From: Akebia trifoliata
Taxonomy: Eukaryota > Streptophyta > Magnoliopsida > Ranunculales > Lardizabalaceae
Assembly: GCA_017979445.1 (NCBI GenBank)
Contig: CM030717.1
Coordinates: forward strand, 16,665,288 to 16,729,287
Length of the DNA stretch: 64,000 nucleotides
Reading direction: 5' to 3'
Shown here piece by piece: positions 46,780-57,120 of this stretch; the stretch's first letter is position 1; each line of letters opens with the position of its first letter. A program made the position numbers and the translations under genes. The notes under the pieces are model-generated. The model was given only the letters and a program-made list of their open reading frames with translations, made no database searches and had not been told where the DNA came from.

Positions 46780-47896
46780 TGTAGACACCCCATTTTTGTA
46801 TATGCCTGATTAATCAACTTGTCAACCCGATCGCAAGGATTCCCAATGATAGATGTTTATTCCATTGCTTTATTTCGTTACCAGAAATGTTTCAGAAATC
46901 CGGATAAGGTATCTCAAACTAACAAAACCTTAGAAACCACGCTATGCTAGGAAAATACGACTCCAGAATCATAGAAATCATCATTTTTCAGACAAAAAGA
47001 AGTTTCAAGATAAAAATCACTAAAAAATTATTAAATTATCAAAATACCCCTAACATCAAAACAACCATAGAGTCTACATTACGCTTAGGAAATCCATTCA
47101 AACAAATAAAAAAACAAATCGAAACCAAATAAATCATTTCGCCAATTTTGACAGAATTTGACAAAATTACGAAAATGCCCCTCATAAAGTTCACGATCGT
47201 TCCACACAAAAATTTCATAAATGACACAAACTAATATTTCCATTGAATTTCTTATGAAAAATCAATTCTAAAACATCCTAGAAGATTAAAAATCGACTTA
47301 AAACGTGAAAATTCCTCTCCGGGGGTAAAACGGTAATTTTACAATTTTCATAATTAAAAATTTTAAAATTAATAAATAAAATATTAAATAGTTAAAGTGA
47401 AACATTAATGAAATTAATTTAAAAGTTTGAACTAAAAAAATCGATCAATCGGACTCTCATGAAAAATTATTGAGGGTTCGTGAGATATTTCTTTAAGGAC
47501 CCCTCCATTTGGGGGTCCTAAGAATTAAAGATATGATAGAGGAGGGTTCTCCAAAAAATTAAAGTCAATCAAGCAAGACTAAGGTCAAGGTATTAAAGTC
47601 AATCAAGTGAGACTAAAATCAAAATTAAAGTCAATTAAGCAAGACTGAAGTCAAGATATTAAAAGTCAATCAATTAAGACTAAAGTCAAAATATTAAAAT
47701 TCAATCAAATAAGACCAAAAGTCAAAATCATAATAGAGTTCCAATTAAATAATAACTCTATTTAGTAGAGTTCTAACTAAAATACAACTCTACCTAAAAC
47801 AATTCTAATTAAAACACAACTCTACCAAAAACAAGTCTAACTAAAACACGACTCTAATTAAACACTAACTCTATCTAAATCTATCATTAAAAAAAT

Positions 47897-47909
47897 CTAT
47901 AAATAGAGG
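47897..47909 (+). promoter_or_regulatory. TATA box of LTR6
   Basis: CTATAAATAGAGG. The identical string is at 58254-58266 in LTR7, and its complement is in the minus-strand LTRs. Transcription, and so the R region, would start about 30 bp downstream. Confidence 0.8.
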
Positions 47910-48478
47910 TCCTCACACCCTATTTTCGTATCAAATCATAAACCCTAAGAGAAGTAGGTCAAAAAGCCTTCCTAACTTCCCATAAATCCTAGTTTTGGAG
48001 CGTCAACTCCTTACCTAACTTCCCTCCTTCAATTTTAGCTTAAAAAACACCTAAAAGCCCTCCAAAAACACCCAAAAATCCATAACAAACTCCAAGAGTC
48101 TAGATAAAAAAAAAAGAGATACCTTGCCTCGGAGATTAGAAATCAAATTCGGAGATAGAACGAAGCAAGGAGTACCGTACAAGGAGTAATTTTTTATCGG
48201 ATCTGAGGGAACAAAGTCTTTGCTATCAGAAAGGTATAACTTCTTATTTTTTATTTTATTGTTATCTAGGTTTTTTAGCAATGTAACCTATTTGGGAAGT
48301 TAGTAGGGACCAGCTTTGGTCGGGCGGGGTTGGTGCCTAACACCTTCCAACCACGTAACATGATCCCTGAATTTAATTTTTTCTATTCTAGATTGGTCCT
48401 TTATTATTTAGAGTCATTGATCGGTTCCTAGACTGAAATAACTAGGTGGCGACTCCCAAACCTCAAGGGTCAAAAGTG

Positions 48479-48499
48479 GATCCGCGCACCCCGCGGATC
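48479..48499 (+). promoter_or_regulatory. U5 terminal inverted repeat next to the primer site
   Basis: GATCCGCG and CGCGGATC with a 5-nt loop, 14 bp before the primer site. It is conserved at 19500-19520 (LTR3) and in LTR4 and LTR5, and decayed in LTR1 and LTR2. Confidence 0.6.
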
Positions 48500-48513
48500 G
48501 AGGGCGCTTTCAG

Positions 48514-48531
48514 TGACGACTCCACTGGGGA
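48514..48531 (+). promoter_or_regulatory. Primer-binding site of element F, tRNA-Arg type
   Basis: TGACGACTCCACTGGGGA, one mismatch (A for G at position 3) from the site in element C. Confidence 0.85.
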
Positions 48532-51114
48532 TATTTGAGGATCAGATTTGAAAAGCCCTAAGTATGAGAAACATTGCCAGTAGGACCTAGTTTTTTTAAT
48601 AATTTTATTTTTAGTTATTTGTTTATTTTATTGTCTATCATTCTTTTTGACTCAATTATTGATTACTAGTTTGGATGTTGAATACATTGTTTTGGCACAT
48701 TTTTACGATTCAATCTAGGATCACTTGGAATGACTCTAAATAATGCAGGATATTGAGATGATGTTGATGTGGAAAAATGGGGGTTGGCCCATTTAATTTG
48801 ATTGGATTATTCTTTAGGATATCTTATATCACCCTCCATTTAACATCATTTGGTTTGATTTTGAGTACATTGATTTGGCATATTGTTCTTGTGACTTAAT
48901 CAAAGGTCATTTAAGGTGACCCTAAATAATGCAAGGTTTTAGGATGATTGGGTTTATTGAGAATAGTATAATGATCGTTGGACCATGAAGTTTGTTCTTA
49001 CGTATGTAGATCTATTTAAATTTTTTTATTATTTTAGGTGTGTCGATTTACCCTTTGGCAATATTATTTTCTTTTGCAATTTCTTTTTACATTTTCGTTT
49101 ATCGTGTCGATCTATCTTTTAAAAATAAAAAATAAAAAATAATTTTTTTTTCTGTATGTCAAACTGTCCTTTGACAGTAGCATATATAATAAATAAATTA
49201 AAAAATTAAAAAATTAAAAAATAATTTTTGGGCGTGTGACAGCAAGCAAGAGAATGGTAGAAAATAGAAAACTTTGGTGTGCTGTTAACAACAGCAACCC
49301 ATTAGTATGGGAGGTGTGTCATTAGCAAAAGAAGAAACCTATTTTTCTCACACCTCCATCTTCATAACATGTCTTCTTCCCCATTTCATTCCATTGATCA
49401 ACAGAGACTGGAGAGACACTTTGTGCCGATCGGTTTAAGACCCCAAACACTCGAGGGGGATTTTCGATTCATTTTGAGGGAGCAATACGAAGGTTAAGAT
49501 CATCGGTCTCTCTTGAAACCGATTCGATCTTAATAAAGACTACTAGAGTTCGATCGAACTTGCTGGTTCTTCAACGGAAAACCTTTAATTCTTAGGTTAT
49601 TAAGTTGTTAAGGTGAGATTTTGAGGATCAAAATCGGAGAAGATCCGAGTTCAAATCTGCCAATTCAAAACCCCTGACGAGACTCACCCGAATTTGACGA
49701 GCTTCGATTGCAAAGGGTTTCAAGTGAGGTAATATTGGTTGGTTCTATTTTGTCTTTCGATCCTCTGTAATCTAGTTATTCTTTGGCAAAAGTCCTTTGA
49801 AATCCATGTTCGTAGGGAAGATGGTGATCGGTTTACCTCATGATTTCGAGAGGAATAGTCCGATTTGAATCAGATGAGTTCCTTCATGGTTTCGATGCTG
49901 AGTCAACGAGATTTACTGATTTGATCTAGAACGATGGTCTTGATGTTGATTGGCAATGAGTTTTGGTGTGGGCAGTTTGCTCATATGGGTCGAGTTGATG
50001 GCACAATCGTGTTTCCGGTTTGATTTTCTGATTTACCGAAAAAATTGGTGTTTAATTGACGGATTTAGTTATGATTTATCGAAAAAAAAATGGGTATTTA
50101 ATTGACAAATTTAATGCTGATTTACCCAAAAGGAATGGGTATTTAATTGACAGGTTTAGTTCTAATTTATCGGAAAAAATGGGTATTTAATTGACAAATT
50201 TAGTGATACATTTGAAAAAATAATAAGAAATTTTGCCTTATCAAGTCTTTTCATTAACAAAGTTTTGGAGTGGCCCGCATCTTTTGAAATAAATTACGTG
50301 CGATACCCTTTGTTCTTTGGCCATTGTAGAAAAGGAATATTGTGAATAATTAATAATTTATTATATAATGTGGGCCCATTTCATGACTTGATAAGTGGGG
50401 AAATTTTTGTTACGAGAGAAAATTTCCAAACTTCAGCATCATAGGACATTTAAGTAAGGCTAGCCTTACTAATTTAGTAGGATTTCCTTTTTATTAAGGG
50501 GTATTGAGAAAATCACGTGGCACCTGAAAAAAGAAATTTTAGATTCAATATCATGAGTTTGTGGAGGAAGAAATTTTAAGAGTTTTCCTTAAAGATTTTG
50601 AAGAAATTTTAAAATTTTAATTTTAAACTTCAAATCGTGTTAGTCGTACATTTTCAAAAGCTTGGGTCTAAGCTTGAAAAAAAAAAAGGAATTTATTTTT
50701 TCAATTTTTTTCAATCCAAAGCTTCTTACGAGAAACATAGAAGGTTGTGGTATTGATGTGCCGATGTGATGGTCCACGTAAACTCAATAACTCTTAGTAA
50801 GGTTTCCAATCTTACTTCGTTTGTGAAGATAGCCTATCTTCTTACTCACAAATCTATTGTGTAACAAATTTCAAAAAAAAAAAAAAATTTCTTATGCCTT
50901 AATGATTGATTGATGATGGATATTATTTTTCGTTATTGATCATCTTGCTCTTGTTTGCACTATCCTGATTGATTGCTTGTATGATATGCTTGTGATATCC
51001 GCACTTGTGTGATATGATCAGGCCCATGGGCCCATTTGTTTGAAAAACGCCCCGGGCACACCCCACCCTGTTTCGCACATACCACTAGCTCGCTTATATT
51101 ATTGCATTGCACGT

Positions 51115-51436
51115 TGCATGTCCCTTATAGCCAACGTGACACTAGTGCGTGATCTGATCTCCTCGGAGATGTGACGTCATTCATGAAAACCACAACTCCA
51201 GTCACGTACCTTAGGGTATATCAAACTAGGGCATCAATACTGTCTGATCAGGTGATTTTGAGAAGTATATTTGTGGACCCAGGCTAGAGTGACCTGAGCC
51301 TTTGACCTATTGTGAGCCACACAGTCACATGTCCCGATTGCCAACGTAGTACTAGTACATGGTCGGTCCCCTCGGGGGATGCCAAACTATTTATGAAAGC
51401 TATAACTCCTGACTCGTACCCATAGGTATGTAAAAG
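51115..51436 (+). repeat. Two related leader modules M1 and M2, about 110 nt each
   Basis: Both read GCATGTCCC/ACATGTCCC, then GCCAACGT, ACTAGT, a hairpin, ATGAAA and CGTACC in order. The hairpins are ATCTCC-TC-GGAGAT (51157-51170) in M1 and TCCC-CTCG-GGGGA (51367-51379) in M2. In C the M1 loop is CTTCGG, a UUCG-type tetraloop. Confidence 0.6.
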
Positions 51437-51653
51437 ATAATCTAAGTATATCAATTGCACTTCTTGGTCAAAATCGGTGCCTAAGTAAGATCTTGCCCCG
51501 CTGTACCCTACTGTACGAGGGGGATAGACTATGTCTATTCTAGACGAGAAGTATTTAAGTGGGCCCTTGCTCAGCATCGTATGCCACCTCTCAACTGGAG
51601 ATCAAACTAGTTATTTTTGACTTCAAAGAAGTGAGTTGAGGTTTTAGATTATC
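51436..51653 (+). other. Foldable 218-nt leader domain, copy F (type copy)
   Basis: Nested pairing in sense: GATAATCTAA (51436-51445) with TTAGATTATC (51644-51653); CACTTCTT (51458-51465) with AAGAAGTG (51626-51633); GTCAA (51467-51471) with TTGAC (51617-51621). Inside are a hairpin of CCCC and GTAC arms (51496-51523) and ATAGAC-TAT-GTCTAT (51524-51538). It begins about 830 nt upstream of gag. Role unknown; packaging, dimerisation or translation control are possible. Confidence 0.65.
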
Positions 51654-52264
51654 ACCTATACGGTATATCAAACCAAGTCACCACGTATCGAGAGGTATAT
51701 AGGTGTATTTGGGCAAGGGTGGCCAGATAAAATGCATTGCACATAGTAAGCTTAGAGTCTAGAAACCGTCCTTGTAAGTCACGACCCGAACTGACTATGG
51801 GTGTTCCCGAGTTGCTTTATTCAATCCAACCAACAAGTAAGTGGGTGGACCGATCTAGAATAATCAAACAGAACCCGTAATATCGGTCCGACCCAATCGA
51901 TGAAATGTACCGATTAATTTGAACCTCTTAAACCAGTTGGCCCAATTGACAAATGGATCAAACTGATCAATACCAAATCAGTTGGACTAATTGGTTTCAC
52001 TTTTAAAGGTCCATACCACTTTGTATAGAAAGATTCGATCTTAGAATCAAATTAATTTGTCTGATCAAATGTTCAATCCCAATCAGGGGTAGACCCGCGT
52101 CTAACCTTTCTTACTTTCTTGGTCACTATAGACTTATAGTGTATTTTGATTCGATATTTTCCATCGAATTTGGGCTATTATATATCAAAATTTTAATCAT
52201 GTGGTTAAGAGTCAAACCTTTAGAGTCAATAGTTAACTTTGATTTACTTCCAATCAGGTGATAA

Positions 52265-53761
52265 TTGGTCCCAAATGTTCTAAACCTTCATCTGTACCAC
52301 TTTGGATTCGTGAAAAAAATCGCCTTTCTAGAGTACCACTATCAAGTAGTCAGTCTTTGCCATGTGAAAAAACGAGTACCATGGATGAAGTTGCGCTTCG
52401 TCAAATTTTATAATCTTTTCAAGCAAAGATTATTACTTCTGTCCAAACACAAATTGAATCCTTGAAAATTGAAAAGGGAAAAGATAAAGCTATAGAACCT
52501 CAGGATGTGTTTGACCTCGTTGAAAACCAAGAAGATGATCAGTTACACGTTGACCTTATTCTAGCTCATCGAATAACTCAGGTTGAAACTACTTTGAAGA
52601 ACATTAAAGACCCTGATGATCTTACTTTTGGATTAGGGGCAATGACCTTATTTCCCACGGTCCGTCTACCAGAGAAGTTCACAATGCCAGATATGGAGAA
52701 GTTTGACGGTATTGGATGCCCTAGGACTCACTTAAAAGTCTATGTCGGCATAATGCAATCTCAGGGTCTGAGTGAAGAACAGATGGCTCAACTTTTTCAA
52801 AGAACCCTTACAGGTCCAGCCCTAGGCTGATTAATGTCATTAAAATCATTTCGGATAAGAACATGGCATGAATTGATGAAAGAGTTTATTAGTCGATATT
52901 CATTCAACACGGATATTGAACTCACAAGAAGATGGCATGAATTGATGAAAGAGTTTATTAGTCGATGCCAAGTACTTGATGCCTCAGTACCTCCCCACTT
53001 TTCAATCTTTCCTTGAGGCTGGAAATCAAGTTGAGGATGCTTACTCTTCGGGACTTTTTGGTAACTCGTCTAAGTCAAAATCCAAATATTTCAAACCTAA
53101 TGTCAATTCTTTACAAGTTGCCAACACCTCTTTCGCACTATCTCCTCAAGCTACTTAGCCTTCACAAACTAAGCCTAGGAGACAGTTTGCCAATCTTGGA
53201 ATGTCCCTTAGTGTTGCTTATCAAAAATTGGTGAAAAGGGGATCGCTGACACCTTTACAACCTAAGCCTTTGTCTAATCATCTTCCCCCAAACATGGATA
53301 ATGGGCAATTCTGTGAATTCCATCAGATGCCTGGTCATGTTCTTGATAGGTGTATTACTCTCCGACATGCTATCCAAGACCTTATTGAGCAAGAAAAAGT
53401 CATCATACCCACTTCTACTACTCCCAATGTTAAGACTAACCCTTTGCCTACCTTTAAAAATCAACCCCCTCCTACTCTAAACCTAATATCAATATCCAAA
53501 CCCGAATCAGTTGATCCAGTTTCCTTCATTCACCCAATCGGTCTTAACAGTGCATTCGCTCCATGCCAGAATGAGCTCAACTACCCTAATGCAGTGACAA
53601 AACTGAAGAACAAAGAAATTATTAAAGCAACGGGTTGTCCCGCATATGACAGGCTTGAATCAGAATATGAAGAGATAGTAAAAGCTGACAAGTTCAAGTC
53701 ATCCATCGAAGATAACCGAAGTGGCATAGACTCTAGAATTGCGTCCCTCTATTCAGAATGA
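52265..53761 (+). pseudogene. Gag of element F, interrupted
   Basis: Capsid/nucleocapsid protein, the only coding region in F. Frame 52462-52830 has the capsid core (RLPEKFTMPDMEKFDGIGC, then HLKVYV, then EEQMAQLFQRTLTGPALG) and ends at a TGA. 52834-53016 continues (RTWHELMKEFISRYSFNTD) with a local duplication. 52976-53158 carries QYLPTFQSFLEAGNQVEDAY. 53201-53761 has the knuckle CEFHQMPGHVLDRC (CX2HX4HX4C) and RHAIQDLIEQEKV. Compared with the A and 1-4153 gags, a segment after the capsid core is deleted. It is the best preserved Tat-like gag in the window but not intact. Confidence 0.85.
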
Positions 53762-55959
53762 TGTCGTCTTTTAAGTTTTCTTAGTTTTTTTTAGTTTCAG
53801 TTGCGTCAGTCTTTGAATTCAGTTAGTCATCTTTATTTTTACTTTTTAGTAAAGTTTGTCAATCTATGTTCTTTTCAATTCCAATAAAATAAAAAAACTT
53901 TTGATTATCATGTGTGCAATAATGATGTGAATATAAAATCTAACATGAGAAATGACTTAAAGCTCCTAACCAAATTTGATAAATATTGGAATTAAAGAGT
54001 ACACTCAAGAAGTGCAAATTGATAATACATTATCCTCAGGAGAACATGAGAAAATAGTAAACTTATTTGAGAAATTCAACAATATTCTTGCATTGTCTCA
54101 TAAGGATATATGGATGGATTACACAAAAACATAGATCAAGTCAAGAGTGATTTCAAAGTCAAGGATTATCGGTCAAAAATGATATAGTTGAAAGCATCGA
54201 CAAAGACGCTAAGACTTACAAGTGGATCTACCATGTTTATAACTTAAAAGAGGAGAGTTTTCATTTATAAAAAGATAAAAGATATTTTCAGAGTTATAGA
54301 ATAGTTGAATAGTCGAACACAGAAAACTCGACTATATTCGATTTCTCAAAAGAAGACTGAAGAATATTCATTCTCAAAAGAAAATCTTACTCGATAGAGC
54401 AATCCAAATATCAAATTCCTAAAACTTTGACCCAGTCGAGCAGCATTCATCAAAGGATGCCTTTTTTGGTCGAACCATTTCCTTGTCTTACCAAAAAAAA
54501 TAAAAAACTTTCTTTAGCCCCTTGCAGCCTTTAAATAAATAAATAAATAAATAAATAGCCTTTTCTTTCTAAATCACACTGACCAACCTTGGGAGGGAAT
54601 CTTAGTATAACTACGTTTTGACCTGATCCGAAAAGAAAAAGAAATATTTGGGGTACGTAGGCAACCTGAGAAGTTACTTCAGGCCCGATTATGTAAAAAA
54701 AAATTTATTCTCTTAAAAAAAGTGTCATCCAAAAGAAAAATTCCCTATTAAAAGATTCAAAAGAAGAGAATGTCAAACTAGGGGTATTTTAGAAAGAAAA
54801 TCAACAGAATTGACAAAAAGGAAGTAATGCCAAACTAGGGGTATTAGAAAAAAAAAGTCAAAAGAATTTACAGAAAAGAATGACAAAAAAAGAGAATATT
54901 AGACTAGGGGCATTTTGGGAAGTTGAGCCTTATATCTTTTCTTTTTAAACCATATCCTAAGCCCACCTATTAAGTCCTCCTGAATGCTAATTGACTCAGT
55001 AAAGGTGTATGGAACCAAGAAGTTGTCGGGTTAGTTATTCAAGATCATCAAGAAAAACAAGAGAAGCCCGCTAAGTCGAAAACTCGAAAAGGCGACTTAG
55101 GCAAAATTTAGGGCATAACCATAAAAAAGAAAGCCTGTTAGGTTGAAAACTTGAAAAGACGACCTAAGTAAAAATCAAGGCATCATCAGAAAACGAAAAA
55201 TAAAGCCCGTTAGATTGAAAACTTGAAGAGGCGATCTAGGCAAAAATTAGGACATCATCAAATGGGAGGAAAGGTCCCATCAAGAAGAAAAATTCAGAAG
55301 GAAGCTTGTGCAGTAACTAGAAAATGCAAAACCATTCAAGCCACAATATTCATTTTTCAGCCAAGAGCTCACATCCGACGAAGACAATGTTGAAGTCAAA
55401 AAAATTAGAAGTCATTTTAAACATTGTAGGATTTTCAAAAGTATTTTTACTTGTTCAAGTGTTCGCTAATGGAAGATGTAGAATCATCAACCACTTTGAA
55501 GAGAAAGATCTTCTATTCTAATATTTATCAAGATTTTTTAAGTCCAATTCAAGTATTTCTTAAAAAAAAATAATGTTTAATTCTTTATTGCACATATGAT
55601 AATCTTAAGAGTCTTAAATTTAAGAGAATGTCAATTCTTCTATCTGTCATACATCAGACTCCATATTTTTCAAACGTAATCCATTCCATCAGTCTCGTAG
55701 TCAAGTCCCAGTTAAAGCCGACCTTGAAACTAGGGGCATTTTGGAAGGTCATTTAATTCCAAAGTTTTTGTTTTTAATCACATGATAAAAAAAAATCTTA
55801 CAAAAGCTTAAAAGTCCAGCGAAAACCAATGATAATACGAATCCAGATGCATGATAAGCCAATAAAAGCCTGATCTTTCAAATTTTGAGCTCGATTTTGA
55901 ATCATAGAATCAATTAATAGGATTGTTTAAGTTCCTATAAATCTAAGCCCGAGAAACGT
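53762..55959 (+). other. Non-coding interior of element F
   Basis: It lies where pol would be. It contains the ACGTAGGCAACCT block (54600-54700), an AAAT/AAATA run (54531-54556), hairpin modules (55045-55260) and a small frame (55324-55521) discussed under rejected items. It is co-linear with 24901-26880 of C. Confidence 0.7.
54600..54700 (+). promoter_or_regulatory. Conserved ACGTAGGCAACCT block
   Basis: Sense landmarks CTACGTTTTGACCTGATC, GGGGTACGTAGGCAACCT and the hairpin CCTGAGAAGTTACTTCAGG. The same block is at 7676-7752 (A), 15724-15808 (B) and 26130-26222 (C), minus strand. I recall similar strings in Ogre-type elements of other plants. Confidence 0.6.
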
Positions 55960-56660
55960 GGCTTAGTAAGTTTGACTCTGAGAAATGAGACTTCAACTTT
56001 TTGAATCATAGAATGAATAGGCTTTTTGAAGTGCCTACAAACCTAAGTTTGAGTCCGAGAAACGGGACTCCAACTTTTTGAATCATAGAATGAATAGGCT
56101 TTTTGAAGTGCCTACAAACCTAAGTTCGAGTCCAAGAAATGAGACTCTAACTTCTTGAATCATAGAATGAATATGCTTTTTAAAGTGCCTACAAACTTAA
56201 GTTCGAGTCCGAGAAATGAGACTCCAACTTTTTAAATCATAGAATGAATAGACTTTTATAAGTGCCTACAAACTTAAGTTCGAGTCCGAGAAATGAGACT
56301 CCAACTTTTTGAATCATTGAATGAATAGGCTTTTTGAAGTGCCTATAAACCTAAGTTCGAGTCCGAGAAACGAGACTTCAATTTTTTGAATAATATATAG
56401 GCTTTTTGAAGTGCCTATAAACCTAAGTTTGAGTCCGAGAAACGAGACTCCAACGTTTTGAATCATAGGCTTTTTGAAGTGCCTGCAAACCTTAGCTCGA
56501 GTCCGAGAAACGAGACTCCATATTTAATAGGATTGTTTGAGTTCCTGTAAACCTTAGCTAGAGTCCGAGAAATGAGACTCTAGCTTTGTTTGAATCATAT
56601 TGAATTAACAGGATTGTTAGCGTGGCTACAATAGGTTCGAGTCCGATAAACGAGACTCAT
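55960..56660. repeat. Tandem array, about 77-bp unit, about 10 copies
   Basis: Units contain GAGTCCGAGAAACGAGACTC and GGCTTTTTGAAGTGCCTA, the reverse complement of the array at 24230-24900. Each unit holds short inverted repeats (GAGTC...GACTC; AGGCTTTTTGAAGTGCCT). Confidence 0.9.
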
Positions 56661-57098
56661 ACCTTTTCGAACTCTAAAAAAGAATTTCAAATAGGATTTA
56701 AATAAGTTCCTACATTGTTATGACTCCAATTACTTTATTGTTCAACCTTGTCATGATTGCTTTCGTTGCATAAGCACATTGAAATTTTGAATCATTATTG
56801 TCAGTGAGAGAAGATCTCTGGGACCTGACACATTTTTACTCAGTTTCACACAGTACACACACTCACAGTTGCACTTTTTAGTCAAGGAGAATTCTTTAAA
56901 ATTCAAGGATTTGACACTGTCAGTGAAAGCTCACACTTGAGAACCTGACAACATTTTTGTTCGGGGAGAGTTTTACGCTTAAGGATCCGAATGCCCCGAC
57001 GAATTGCTAAATCAAGCTGCAAAATGAACTGTCACTAGCTTTGGCATTTGGATATCGCACTATCTACCAAAATAGATTTGCTATCTAGTTTGCTTCAA
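56661..57098 (+). other. Conserved non-coding block before the 3' LTR of F
   Basis: Counterpart of 5685-6040, 13336-13685, 21284-21641 and 23783-24060. Confidence 0.7.
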
Positions 57099-57120
57099 CC
57101 CTCTGCCAAAGAGGGGCATC
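57099..57120 (+). promoter_or_regulatory. Polypurine tract of element F
   Basis: CCTCTGCCAAAGAGGGGCAT-C, abutting TGTAGACACC. Confidence 0.88.

Larger units (their letters stand above)
46780..48512 (+). repeat. 5' LTR of element F (LTR6)
   Basis: 1733 bp, TGTAGACACC...GGGCGCTTTCA. The hairpin GGACCCC/GGGGTCC is at 47497-47518, the TATA box CTATAAATAGAGG at 47897-47909, and the U5 inverted repeat GATCCGCG...CGCGGATC at 48479-48499. Confidence 0.95.
48532..52264 (+). other. Long 5' leader of element F
   Basis: 3.7 kb without a supported gene. AT-rich at 48580-49220 and 50560-50900. The conserved leader is at 51000-51870, containing modules M1 (51115-51235), M2 (51326-51436) and the 218-nt domain. 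51880-52260 matches the gag-proximal leader of C. The open frame 51284-51577 on the minus strand is incidental. Confidence 0.7.

Noticed and set aside
51284..51577. 97-codon minus-strand open frame in the leader of F
   Set aside because: It covers the foldable leader domain on the antisense strand. The homologous segments in A, B and C do not keep the frame.
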